Part shown: positions 7,259-14,275 of the stretch, in pieces | Layout of the letters: each line of letters opens with the position of its first letter | How positions within the stretch are numbered: the stretch's first letter is position 1 | From: Fibrobacter sp. UWH4 | GTDB lineage: Bacteria; Fibrobacterota; Fibrobacteria; Fibrobacterales; Fibrobacteraceae | DNA length: 64,000 nucleotides | Direction: 5' to 3' | Assembly: GCF_900142475.1 (NCBI RefSeq) | Contig: NZ_FRAY01000002.1 | Coordinates: 62,001-126,000, forward strand | The notes under the pieces: model-generated | What the model was told of the DNA's origin: nothing | The model's input: the letters and a program-made list of their open reading frames with translations, nothing else | The model's database searches: none | Made by a program: the position numbers and the translations under genes

Positions 7259-9220
7259 TCAGGCGACCGCCACCTCACGCGTTCTTCCCGCCTGCAACCA
7301 AGCCACCAGCAAGGCAAGCACCAAATACAGCACTCCGAAAACGAGCAGCGTCATTTCTACCGCATCACCGATATGCGTGTAGACCGTGTCGCGCGACCTG
7401 AGCGGCATTTTTCTCTGGATGACGCGGTCGGTAAAGATTTCCGTATTGCCGTCAAAATGGCCGTACTGGTCGATAAATACAGATACTCCGCTATTCGCAA
7501 GGCGCGCCACCGGCATTCCGCTTTCAACCGCGCGGTAACGGATCAAGTTCAAGTGCTGGTAAGGGGCTGAACTCCGGCCGAACCAGCCGTCGTTCGTAAT
7601 GTTCACCATCAGGCGTGAACCGCTGCGGATAGCCTCGCGCACCAAGTCACCGAAAATGGCGTCATAACAGATATAGGGAGTCCAACGGAACGGACGATAA
7701 ACGGGAGTTTCCTTGCCCGCCACGAAATCGCCCTCGCCCAAATCCACATAGTTCAAAATCGGGAATACCTCGTCGAACGGAATTCTTTCGCTGAACGGCA
7801 CCAAGTGTTTTTTGATGTAACGATCAGGATAGCCTCCGACACCCGGCGTGAACAGGAAGGCGGCGTTATAGATGTCGAACTTGCGCACGCTTCCCGGTGG
7901 ATTCCTCCGGTAGTCGAGCGCTCCCGTCAAGATACTCGCCTTTTTTTCATCGGCCGTCTTGTGAAGAAGATCAATCACCCGAGGTTGCCTGCGAATATGA
8001 TCCGGAATGGCCGTTTCGGCCAGGACAATCAAATCCGCACCATCCTTGACGCTGTCGTTCACCATGCCGACCGTCTTTTTCACGATGGCGTCGAAACGTT
8101 CCTTGCTCCACTTGGCCCCCTGCTGGATGCTCGGCTGCACCAGAGCTATATCAGGAGAACCTTCGCGTTCTTCCCCGTAAAAAGGGGCGGCCTCGGGCTT
8201 CGAGAGCACGATACTCCCCTGCACAAGCAACGCTACAAAAATGACCGCCGGGAGCGCCAAAACGGGAGCCGCCTTTTTCAAATTACGCGCCCTGCAAAAC
8301 ACATGCGCCACGGCCTGGTTCGAGGCCACCACGAGAATCGTATAGCCAAAAATTCCGATATACGAAAGCATCTGGATCAATTCCAGCTGGTTCCCGAAAA
8401 CATACCCCAGGTGACTCCACGGAAACGCAAAGTCGCCGTAAGTCCGCGTCATTTCAAGTCCCGCGTAGAACACCGGATAAAGCAACAAGAAAACGGGGCG
8501 AAGCTTTTGCGGCGCATCCTTCGCGAGCGTATAGGCAAAACCCGCCAAGGTGTTATAGGCGCTAAAGAAGGCAATCAGCAGAATCAGCCCGAAAAGGATC
8601 AAGCCCGAAGGCGCTGTTTCCACATGCATCACATTATAAATCCAGTAGTAGTTGACCGCATTGTAGAGCATGCCCGACCAGAAGGTCGCAAACATCGCCT
8701 GTCCGCGCGTATAGCGGTTCAAGACAATAAACCACGGCACCAGCAACAGCAAGGCGGCAGGTCCCAGCGGCATCGGCGGATATGCGAACGCATAAAGGCC
8801 CCAGCTAAAAGAAGAAAGCAGGAGCGCCACGAGCGAATCGCGATTCCTCAAGTGCGAAAAATTCCAAACCGCAAATAAAATCAGCCAGAAAAGCCCTATA
8901 GGGCAAAACGCCAGAACCACCTGGACAAGCCCCGCATGCCCAGCACCTGCAAAATCACCTATATTATAGTCCAGCGCCAAGAACAGGAACGAAAGCAACG
9001 CAAAGGCGTAGAGCATCCGCTTGAAATTCTGACGGATTCCCCTAAAAACCAGGAACGGCACCGACACCGCCAACGGCAACCATTGCAGATTCATCGTGTA
9101 AAGCCCTGGCGTATCGGGACGCAAGGCGAACACGACAATTTCTGCGACTAGAAGGACCGCTACATAAATCCAAAAAATCTTCGGGAGTACCTTAAGCCGC
9201 GACTTCATTCTTTCAAGCAT
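7259..9220 (-). CDS. lnt: Apolipoprotein N-acyltransferase
   Basis: Lnt transfers the third acyl chain to the N-terminal cysteine of apolipoproteins at the periplasmic face of the inner membrane. The N-terminal half is polytopic (about eight hydrophobic segments). The C-terminal nitrilase-like domain carries the expected triad context: glutamate in LIVLAETAIP, lysine in YIKKHLVPFSERIPF and cysteine in YICYDAIF, plus NITNDGWFG. At 653 residues it is longer than the roughly 510 of E. coli, mainly through extra N-terminal membrane segments. The start shares one base with the rsmI stop (TGATG), indicating translational coupling. The many lipoproteins in this window are its likely clients. Confidence 0.92.
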   Translation of the reverse strand: MLERMKSRLKVLPKIFWIYVAVLLVAEIVVFALRPDTPGLYTMNLQWLPLAVSVPFLVFRGIRQNFKRMLYAFALLSFLFLALDYNIGDFAGAGHAGLVQVVLAFCPIGLFWLILFAVWNFSHLRNRDSLVALLLSSFSWGLYAFAYPPMPLGPAALLLLVPWFIVLNRYTRGQAMFATFWSGMLYNAVNYYWIYNVMHVETAPSGLILFGLILLIAFFSAYNTLAGFAYTLAKDAPQKLRPVFLLLYPVFYAGLEMTRTYGDFAFPWSHLGYVFGNQLELIQMLSYIGIFGYTILVVASNQAVAHVFCRARNLKKAAPVLALPAVIFVALLVQGSIVLSKPEAAPFYGEEREGSPDIALVQPSIQQGAKWSKERFDAIVKKTVGMVNDSVKDGADLIVLAETAIPDHIRRQPRVIDLLHKTADEKKASILTGALDYRRNPPGSVRKFDIYNAAFLFTPGVGGYPDRYIKKHLVPFSERIPFDEVFPILNYVDLGEGDFVAGKETPVYRPFRWTPYICYDAIFGDLVREAIRSGSRLMVNITNDGWFGRSSAPYQHLNLIRYRAVESGMPVARLANSGVSVFIDQYGHFDGNTEIFTDRVIQRKMPLRSRDTVYTHIGDAVEMTLLVFGVLYLVLALLVAWLQAGRTREVAVA

Positions 9221-9903
9221 CAGAGCCCGCTCTTGTCCTGAGGGTTGAAAATCAGCACGAATTCGCCCTTGGGCGGATGCGCCTTAAAATGCGCCGTAAT
9301 CTCGGCAGGAGTCCCTACCAGATGTTCCTCGAACTTCTTGGTCAGTTCCCGCATCAGGGCAATCTTGATTTCACCGAAAACTTGGCCGATTTCTTCGACG
9401 AACTTGTCGATGTTATGCGGGCTTGCATAAAAAATCTGCGTCGCCTCTTCTTCCTTAAGTTTTTCGAGGAGGTGAATGCGCTGGGCACTCTTCTTCGGCG
9501 AAAAATACTGGAAGCTGAAATGGTCCGTCGGCATACCGCTCGAAACCAGCGCCGTAATCATCGCACAGGCACCGGGAACCGCACGCACGTCTATACCTTC
9601 GCGAACGCACTCGCGCACCAGATTGAACGCAGGATCTGCCACACCGGGCGTTCCCGCATCACTCACGAGCGCAATGTCACCTTCATTCTTCAGGAATTCC
9701 ACATACCGAGGAGTCACCTTTTCCTTGTTGAAATCATGGTACGCCTCCATCGGAGTGTCGATACCGTAATTGTCGAACAGCACCCGCGTATGGCGAGTAT
9801 CTTCGGCAAGGACCAACGGCACTTCCTTCAGGATACGCACGGCGCGGTAAGTGATATCTTCCATGTTCCCGATCGGGGTCGCGACAATATAAAGAGTATG
9901 CAT
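9220..9903 (-). CDS. rsmI: 16S rRNA (cytidine1402-2'-O)-methyltransferase
   Basis: The 227-residue product starts MHTLYIVATPIGNMEDIT, the diagnostic opening of RsmI, followed by LAEDTRHTRVLFDNYGI, ALVSDAGTPGVADPAF and AVPGACAMITALVSSGMP, which form the tetrapyrrole-methylase-like SAM fold. RsmI 2'-O-methylates C1402 in the decoding centre. The ATG at 9903 is chosen because upstream in-frame sequence is low-complexity and not conserved. The C-terminal domain is shorter than in E. coli (about 286 residues). It is coupled to lnt downstream. Confidence 0.93.
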   Translation of the reverse strand: MHTLYIVATPIGNMEDITYRAVRILKEVPLVLAEDTRHTRVLFDNYGIDTPMEAYHDFNKEKVTPRYVEFLKNEGDIALVSDAGTPGVADPAFNLVRECVREGIDVRAVPGACAMITALVSSGMPTDHFSFQYFSPKKSAQRIHLLEKLKEEEATQIFYASPHNIDKFVEEIGQVFGEIKIALMRELTKKFEEHLVGTPAEITAHFKAHPPKGEFVLIFNPQDKSGL

Positions 9904-10121
9904 AGCCCAAAAATAGAAAAAGCAAACTATTTTCAGAAAAGGGAAAACGTTATCCGCCGCAAAAACGATTTTGTCTTGCCAATGCACTCATTTTTCAAGG
10001 TTGGACATAAAAAAAGTGAATTTCAGCCACATTTATATGTCCAGCTGCAAAAAAAGCTATTTTATAGGAACGCAAACCCATCAAAGGGACAGGTTAAACG
10101 CACTTGCAGCCGGAGTAGTCC

Positions 10122-10592
10122 ATGTCTTTAAATCAAGAAGAAGAATTTCAACTCGAGTGGATCAAAAACCACCACATGGAAGACAAGGACGAGCAGGCGC
10201 GGAAGGACGCCGAAGAGCAAGCCGCCGCACGCCCCGCGCGGTCCCCGCGCGGGCGCAAGATGCGCCGTAACCCGGCCGCCTGGGAACTCCCCGTGCCCGA
10301 AGACGAAATCGACCTGCACGGCATGACCTCGGACGAGGCGGCCGAAGCCGTCGAACGGCGCATCGATGACCTGATGATTGCAGGCCTCAAGATTCTCAGG
10401 GTCATCCACGGCGGCGGAAACCCCAGTTACGGCAACGTGAAGCGAATCATCGACCGCAAGGTACGTTCCGAATGGAGCAACCGCATCCAGCTGTACAAAG
10501 TCGAGCCCGACAACGCTGGTTCGAGCATCATGATCCTCGGAAAACCGCTCCCCGCCCCCGCCAAACGCCCCCAAAAGCACCTGAAAAAGTAA
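10122..10592 (+). CDS. Smr-domain protein
   Basis: The 156-residue protein has a charged, alanine-rich N-terminal half (about 1-60) and a C-terminal Smr domain (about 62-140) with the DLHGMTSDEA motif and IHGGGNPSYGNVKRIIDRK, corresponding to LDLHG and the HGKG loop of Smr nucleases. The loop reads HGGG here. Smr domains in MutS2 and in stand-alone proteins act as nucleases or nucleic-acid binders, often in ribosome rescue. GGAGTAG lies upstream of the start. It ends about 80 bases before the tRNA-Pro gene. Confidence 0.85.
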   Translation: MSLNQEEEFQLEWIKNHHMEDKDEQARKDAEEQAAARPARSPRGRKMRRNPAAWELPVPEDEIDLHGMTSDEAAEAVERRIDDLMIAGLKILRVIHGGGNPSYGNVKRIIDRKVRSEWSNRIQLYKVEPDNAGSSIMILGKPLPAPAKRPQKHLKK

Positions 10593-10630
10593 AAAAAGAA
10601 ACCTTTTTTCACTTTTTTGTGCCTATCCCC

Positions 10631-10659
10631 TTTAAATTCTTCAAGTTTTTTTCTATTAT
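10631..10659 (+). promoter_or_regulatory. Putative promoter of tRNA-Pro
   Basis: TTTAAA and TATTAT are separated by 17 bases and end 13 bases before the tRNA. Confidence 0.45.
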
Positions 10660-10672
10660 TGGACCACCGAAC

Positions 10673-10746
10673 CGGAATATAGCTCAGCCTGGTAGAGCGC
10701 TTGCTTCGGGAGCAAGAGGTCGTGAGTTCGAATCTCGCTATTCCGA
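10673..10746 (+). tRNA. tRNA-Pro (CGG anticodon)
   Basis: The cloverleaf has a perfect acceptor stem CGGAATA/TATTCCG, a D arm AGCTCAGCCTGGTAGAGC, an anticodon loop TTCGGGA (anticodon CGG) and a T arm GTGAGTTCGAATCTCGC. The discriminator is A. Its 3' end (AATCTCGCTATTCCGATA) is repeated downstream, see the array at 10800-11187. Confidence 0.95.
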
Positions 10747-10750
10747 TAAA

Positions 10751-10789
10751 AACGAAAAGGACACCATTTGGGTGTCCTTTCGTTTTTTT
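10751..10789 (+). terminator. Terminator of tRNA-Pro
   Basis: AACGAAAAGGACACC pairs with GGGTGTCCTTTCGTT (one unpaired A) around ATTT, followed by a run of T residues. Confidence 0.9.
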
Positions 10790-10799
10790 ATTGCAACTA

Positions 10800-11187
10800 G
10801 CGCGAGATGAGAACTCACGAAGTGAGTTCGATTACGCTCTAAGTGAACGAAGTGAAACGCAGAGCGGAAGCCTTGACCTGCAACAAAGTTGCAGGCAAGC
10901 CCGAAGGGCGAAACGGGAATAACAAGACCGTTTCGGCAATCTCGCTATTCCGATACGTCGAAGGCGTCACCAAATCACGCCATGAGCGAAGCGAATTTTG
11001 CGTGATTTAGAGATTTTGGCGAAGCCAAAACCCGGAGGGCAAAGCCTGAAACGAAGTGAAGGCTTTGTCTAATCTCGCTTCATTCAATAAAGGCTTGACT
11101 AAATGCGAAATGAAATGAGCATTTTGTCTAATCTCGCTTCAACAGGCGTCACTCTCGCTATTCCGTTTCGTCAATCTCGCTATACCG
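10800..11187 (+). repeat. Array of hairpins alternating with copies of the tRNA-Pro 3' end
   Basis: This 390-base stretch has no gene. An exact 18-base copy of the tRNA end (AATCTCGCTATTCCGATA) lies at 10938-10955, and shorter copies of AATCTCGCT or CTCTCGCTATTCCG occur at 11071, 11130, 11153 and 11173; the last overlaps the stop codon of higA. Between them are perfect palindromes with short loops: GAACTCAC-GAA-GTGAGTTC (10811-10829), CCTGCAAC-AAA-GTTGCAGG (10877-10895), AAATCACGC...GCGTGATTT (10972-11008), TTTTGGC-GAA-GCCAAAA (11014-11030), AAAGCCT...AGGCTTT (11041-11066) and AAATGC...GCATTT (11101-11124). The last two are each followed by the same 19 bases, TTTGTCTAATCTCGCTTCA. Confidence 0.8.
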
Positions 11188-11476
11188 GCACAAAAGTCTT
11201 AATTTTGTTCAATTCCTCGGCAATTTCAATTTTAAGATTACGAATGTCAATATCATCTTGCAAAGAGATGAAGTAATCGTCAGAAACGCCAAAGAATTTT
11301 GCAAGCCTCAAAGACGTGTCAACCGTAATTCGTCTGCGATCATGAAGAATGTCCTGGATTCTTGAAACCGGAACATTGATTGCCTGGGCGACCTTGTAGG
11401 CAGACAAACCCATAGGCGTAAAAAACTCTTCGTTCAGAATTTCTCCGATAGTAGGCGTTTCAATATGTTTGCTCAT
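11180..11476 (-). CDS. higA: HigA-family antitoxin
   Basis: The 98-residue protein begins MSKHIETPTIGEILNEEFFTPMGLSAYKVAQAINVP and continues ISRIQDILHDRRRIT-like helix-turn-helix sequence, the pattern of HigA/VapI-type XRE antitoxins that neutralise HigB and repress their own operon. Its gene follows the toxin gene by nine bases, the toxin-first order typical of higBA. The stop codon lies inside the last copy of the tRNA-Pro 3'-end repeat, so the module abuts that array. Confidence 0.9.
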   Translation of the reverse strand: MSKHIETPTIGEILNEEFFTPMGLSAYKVAQAINVPVSRIQDILHDRRRITVDTSLRLAKFFGVSDDYFISLQDDIDIRNLKIEIAEELNKIKTFVPV

Positions 11477-11485
11477 GGTTTGCTC

Positions 11486-11767
11486 CTAGTGGTAGTCAAC
11501 AATCTCAACGTTATAAAAGTTTCCTTCGTTCATAGAAAAACAAATGCGCCATTGATCGTTTATGCGAATGGAGAATTGTCCTTCTCGGTCTCCATGCAAA
11601 GCCTCTAAACGATTGTTCGGAGGAATCCGCAAATCGTTCAAATTTTTGGCAATGTCTATCATCATGAGTTTTCTTAGGGCCACCTTTTGGATTGTATTTG
11701 GCAACCGTTTTGAAATCTCCTGATTATAGACGAGTTCTGTTTCTCTGTCTGCAAAACTTTGTATCAT
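11486..11767 (-). CDS. higB: HigB-type mRNA interferase toxin
   Basis: The 93-residue product fits the RelE/HigB fold: MIQSFADRETELVYNQEISKRLP at the start and LNDLRIPPNNRLEALHGDREGQFSIRINDQWRICF in the middle, the signature of HigB-1-like ribosome-dependent mRNA interferases. It ends with a short VEIVDYH strand. It is intact in length. The promoter at 11832-11860, shared in sequence with the next module, lies 65 bases upstream. Confidence 0.92.
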   Translation of the reverse strand: MIQSFADRETELVYNQEISKRLPNTIQKVALRKLMMIDIAKNLNDLRIPPNNRLEALHGDREGQFSIRINDQWRICFSMNEGNFYNVEIVDYH

Positions 11768-11824
11768 TTAATATACCTATTCAGCGTGTATATGTCAAGT
11801 AGGTAGAACGTATTTACAGCACGT

Positions 11825-11892
11825 CCCTATTACTATACACGCTCTTTTGAGGCGTTTGAATACCAATTTTTTGAAAATTTATTTCTTTTGAC
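11825..11892 (-). repeat. Direct repeat copy 1 (shared promoter region)
   Basis: The first 44 bases (11825-11868) are identical to 12434-12477 and similarity continues with small changes for about 20 more bases. The copy sits upstream of higB, between it and the end of the next antitoxin gene. Confidence 0.9.
11832..11860 (-). promoter_or_regulatory. Promoter of higBA, within direct repeat copy 1
   Basis: On the minus strand TTCAAA and TATAGT are separated by exactly 17 bases, pointing toward higB. The same boxes and spacing recur at 12441-12469. Confidence 0.65.
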
Positions 11893-11902
11893 AGGAAGTC
11901 AA
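11888..11902. promoter_or_regulatory. Inverted repeat, possible antitoxin operator
   Basis: TTGAC-AGGAA-GTCAA is a perfect 5-5-5 inverted repeat. The same arms recur as TTGAC-ATAAA-GTCAA at 12396-12410, next to the second promoter copy, which suggests binding by the XRE-type antitoxin. Confidence 0.45.
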
Positions 11903-11905
11903 ACG

Positions 11906-12217
11906 CTAAGCCGACAGCGTCTTCAGCAATTCTTTCTTGGTTGCACCTAACGCGAAGAACATCTTGATCATCAGTTCAAGGGAAACGCTGGAGTCCGCAT
12001 GTTCCACTTTGGCGTAACGAGACTGGCTCGTTTTCGCGATAATTGCGGCAGAGACTTGAGTTTCACCAAGAGACTTCCGCTTGGCAACCAACGCCTTAGC
12101 CAAAGCGACCTTCATTTCAACAATCGCCATTTCAGCGGGACTCAACCCCAAAAAATCGTCAACATCCCCGACTTTCCACCCCTTTTTCTGCAATCTTTCT
12201 TTTTTCAACTTATCCAT
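11906..12217 (-). CDS. XRE-type antitoxin (partner of a Gp49-like toxin, now orphaned)
   Basis: The 103-residue protein (MDKLKKERLQKKGWKVGDVDDFLGLSPAEMAIVEMKVALAKAL) matches antitoxins that follow phage-Gp49-like RelE toxins: an 'RLEKKGWKVG...FLGLS..E' N-terminus and a C-terminal helix-turn-helix (TQVSAAIIAKTSQSRYAKVEH). It normally neutralises the toxin encoded directly upstream. Here that toxin gene (12221-12379) is internally deleted, so this antitoxin appears orphaned. The gene starts 3 bases after the remnant's stop. Confidence 0.8.
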   Translation of the reverse strand: MDKLKKERLQKKGWKVGDVDDFLGLSPAEMAIVEMKVALAKALVAKRKSLGETQVSAAIIAKTSQSRYAKVEHADSSVSLELMIKMFFALGATKKELLKTLSA

Positions 12218-12220
12218 AAA

Positions 12221-12379
12221 CTAATCCTCCGCATCATAAGTTTTCAATCGTTGACGACACAACTCAAGAATTTCATCAGGCGTTTTGCTCGTTTTCGTTT
12301 CAACCCTCGCTTTTTGAGATAACGGTGGTGTCTGCGGCTGTTCATGCAGCCAAACCAATGGTTTATGACTCGGACTCAT
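12221..12379 (-). pseudogene. Internally deleted RelE/Gp49-like toxin (52-residue remnant)
   Basis: An ATG at 12379 opens a 52-codon frame. Its first half, HKPLVWLHEQPQTPPLSQKARVE, matches the N-terminus of Gp49-like toxins of about 110 residues (KPLVWLhge.KTPPfs..AR.EAG). Its second half, TKTSKTPDEILELCRQRLKTYD, matches their C-terminus (KKT..TP..vie.CK.RL..YD). The central roughly 55-60 residues, including the strands that carry the catalytic arginines, are missing, yet the junction is in frame. This looks like a toxin inactivated by a precise internal deletion while its antitoxin was kept. The match is from memory of the family pattern, not from an alignment. Confidence 0.7.
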
Positions 12380-12395
12380 AAAATATATATCAGAT

Positions 12396-12410
12396 TTGAC
12401 ATAAAGTCAA
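12396..12410. promoter_or_regulatory. Inverted repeat, possible antitoxin operator
   Basis: TTGAC-ATAAA-GTCAA lies between the repeated promoter and the toxin-remnant start, where an autorepressor would bind. Confidence 0.45.
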
Positions 12411-12433
12411 GGGCTAAGGTGAATTTTTATACC

Positions 12434-12501
12434 CCCTATTACTATACACGCTCTTTTGAGGCGTTTGAATACCAATTATTCGAAAAAATTTATTTCTTTT
12501 T
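12434..12501 (-). repeat. Direct repeat copy 2 (shared promoter region)
   Basis: The second copy of the 44-base identical repeat plus a diverged tail lies upstream of the deleted-toxin/antitoxin module. Its promoter boxes at 12441-12446 (TATAGT on minus) and 12464-12469 (TTCAAA on minus) are again 17 bases apart. Confidence 0.9.
12441..12469 (-). promoter_or_regulatory. Promoter of the orphan antitoxin module, within direct repeat copy 2
   Basis: TTCAAA, 17 bases, TATAGT on the minus strand, identical to the higBA promoter. Confidence 0.65.
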
Positions 12502-12627
12502 ACAAAACGAAAAAAAATTGCACCGAAATCCATATAATCGGTCGCGAATTGCGGCAAGCATAAATTTGATTATTTATATTTGCCCCAAAATGAAAGTTTG
12601 GTGGGATTTTACAACTGGAGGTCTTCT

Positions 12628-13689
12628 GTGAAGATTTTTAAAAGCGTTCTTGCCCTATCTGTACTCCTGACCATGCTTGTCGCATGCGGAGATGAATCCT
12701 CTTCTTCTGTTTCGCCGGAACCGGGCGACGATTCTTCGTCTTCAGTTATCCCCGCCTCGAGCGGGGATCTCCAATCCTCGTCTTCTCAAAAGAGTTCCGG
12801 CAAGGATAAGTCTTCTTCCTCGATTGAAGAGAAATCTTCTAGCTCTGTAAGTGGCAAGAATAGTAGTTCGTCTGTAGTTGAGTCGAGTAGTTCTGAGTAT
12901 CTTTTTTGTAACGAAGGTGATCGGGATACGGTTGTAAAGGATTGGGGAATAAAATATTATCGTTGTGAAAATAACGACTGGGTTGTAGATACAATTGTCT
13001 ATGTTGATTTACCCAAGGTCTACCCCAATATGGACAGTCTCTTTGCTACGGAGTATAGTCCCATCTATAGCGAGTTTGAAGATCCTCGTGATCATCAAGT
13101 GTATCGGACGACAATCTTAATAGACCGTAATGGCTCTGATAAAACAATAGAGGTCTTTGCGCAAAATTTGAATTATGGGGCGATGATAGATACTAGCGTA
13201 CTTGTGCGTGATGACAACAAGGTTGAAAAGTATTGTGATTTAAATGATGAATGGTTTTGTAATAATGGCTGGGGGGGGCAATATGCTTGGAGTGAGGCAA
13301 TGGGCTTGCCTGCCAAATACGATTCTGTTCTTTGGAAAGATACTGTAGGTGGCGATACCCGTATACATCAGGGAATATGTCCAGAAGGTTGGCATATCAT
13401 GAATGGTTATGAATGGAAAAATTTTGCATCAACTGCGGGACAAGATCTGGTTTCAAAGGCAAACTGGAAGTTGAATGAACGGTATGTAAATTCCTCTGGA
13501 ATGTCGGTTCTTTTCAAAATGAGAGCGTATGAACTTAGTTGGATGCAAGCGTATTTCTTGCTCCCTAATGAGTCTAGTGCTATTGGAACTTATGCGGTTA
13601 CCATTACAGATAAATATGTTTGGTTCGGGGATAATGATCATTTAGGGAAGCATATTCTCTATAGTGTTCGCTGTGTAAAGGATTACTAA
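12628..13689 (+). CDS. FISUMP-domain lipoprotein with serine-rich linker
   Basis: A GTG at 12628 with GGAGG seven bases upstream starts a 353-residue lipoprotein (signal ending LVAC, C20). Residues about 23-90 are a serine-rich linker with many SSSS runs, typical of Fibrobacter surface proteins. The C-terminal region from about residue 145 has FISUMP features: FEDPRDHQVYRTT, FAQNLNYG, CPEGWHIMNGYEWKNF and a closing VRCVKDY. The family's function is unknown. The gene is visibly richer in A/T codons (TAT, GAT, AGT) than its neighbours and lies next to toxin-antitoxin genes, which suggests relatively recent acquisition. Confidence 0.82.
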   Translation: MKIFKSVLALSVLLTMLVACGDESSSSVSPEPGDDSSSSVIPASSGDLQSSSSQKSSGKDKSSSSIEEKSSSSVSGKNSSSSVVESSSSEYLFCNEGDRDTVVKDWGIKYYRCENNDWVVDTIVYVDLPKVYPNMDSLFATEYSPIYSEFEDPRDHQVYRTTILIDRNGSDKTIEVFAQNLNYGAMIDTSVLVRDDNKVEKYCDLNDEWFCNNGWGGQYAWSEAMGLPAKYDSVLWKDTVGGDTRIHQGICPEGWHIMNGYEWKNFASTAGQDLVSKANWKLNERYVNSSGMSVLFKMRAYELSWMQAYFLLPNESSAIGTYAVTITDKYVWFGDNDHLGKHILYSVRCVKDY

Positions 13690-13727
13690 TCCTTTAATAA
13701 TCATCTACCAAAAAGTTTAACAAAAAA

Positions 13728-13752
13728 AATAAGGGCTTTGGGGAAAAGCCCT
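13728..13752 (-). terminator. Stem-loop with T tract on the minus strand
   Basis: AGGGCTT...AAGCCCT forms a hairpin; a run of A on the plus strand before it gives a T tract only on the minus strand. No minus-strand gene immediately upstream is evident, so its role is unclear. Confidence 0.35.
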
Positions 13753-13786
13753 ATGGGAGTTATATATGTCCAAGAAGAACTAAAAG

Positions 13787-13849
13787 ATGTCTAAGAAAAA
13801 CAATCGCAAAAATTACAAGATCGAGTCTCTTGAACCGCGCCTGCACTAA
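13787..13849 (+). pseudogene. Truncated N-terminus resembling a LEPR-XLL surface protein
   Basis: A 20-codon frame reads MSKKNNRKNYKIESLEPRLH and then stops. 'ESLEPRL' followed by small or hydrophobic residues is the N-terminal signature of LEPR-XLL proteins, large secreted adhesin-like proteins. A 5-codon duplicate of its beginning (MSKKN, stop) lies directly upstream at 13766-13783. This looks like the stub of a lost large surface-protein gene. It could also be chance, given its length. Confidence 0.4.
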
Positions 13850-14239
13850 AGCGACGGCGAATGCCTGGCCGCTAAGCGAACAGTAAAGGCCGAAGGCCGT
13901 AATGTGTCCGCGCGCGGAGCAGGCTGAGCCGGAGCGCTGTTTTTTCAGGGATGGAGAAGAGAAGCCGGGGCGTTGCGGGGCGGCGAGCGCCCGCAGAGGG
14001 GGTGCTGGAAGACTTGCCTTGGATTCTATCGCTTCACTCCAGAATGACAGGCTCCAGGGTGACAACAAGGCAAGGCTGCAAGCAGGGGGATGCCTCCCCC
14101 CCCTCCTAAAAATAATCGCAATTTTGCAATCAATAGATTGCACGCACCAGCCATTTCTTGTTTTATCTTTGGGCAAGAATTAAGGAAATTGCGAAAAATG
14201 ACAAGACCGCCCACTTTACAACATTTGCACTACAGACAC
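13850..14239. other. Non-coding stretch with repeats
   Basis: I see no convincing gene here. The first half is GC-rich, with GGCC-GAA-GGCC and other short palindromes. Around 14010-14065 it contains the GGATTCTATCGC...CCAGAATGAC words of the dispersed repeat seen at 19459, 47520 and 61043. TGCAATC-AATA-GATTGCA (14125-14142) is a perfect inverted repeat upstream of the RelB promoter. Confidence 0.5.
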
Positions 14240-14268
14240 TTTACAAACGCAACCAATTGTTGTATATT
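14240..14268 (+). promoter_or_regulatory. Promoter of the relB-yafQ type operon
   Basis: TTTACA and TATATT are separated by 17 bases, and the spacer contains the near-palindrome AACCAATTGTT, a likely autoregulatory site. The -10 box ends only seven bases before the ATG, so the mRNA may be almost leaderless. Confidence 0.65.
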
Positions 14269-14275
14269 TAGAGGT

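Noticed and set aside
10800-11187. CRISPR-like array after tRNA-Pro
   Set aside because: The repeated words are of unequal length, spacing is irregular, spacers are themselves palindromic, and no cas genes are nearby.
13902-14183. A 93-codon frame in the GC-rich gap before the RelB gene
   Set aside because: Composition is that of GC-rich repeats; it crosses a dispersed repeat and has no ribosome site.
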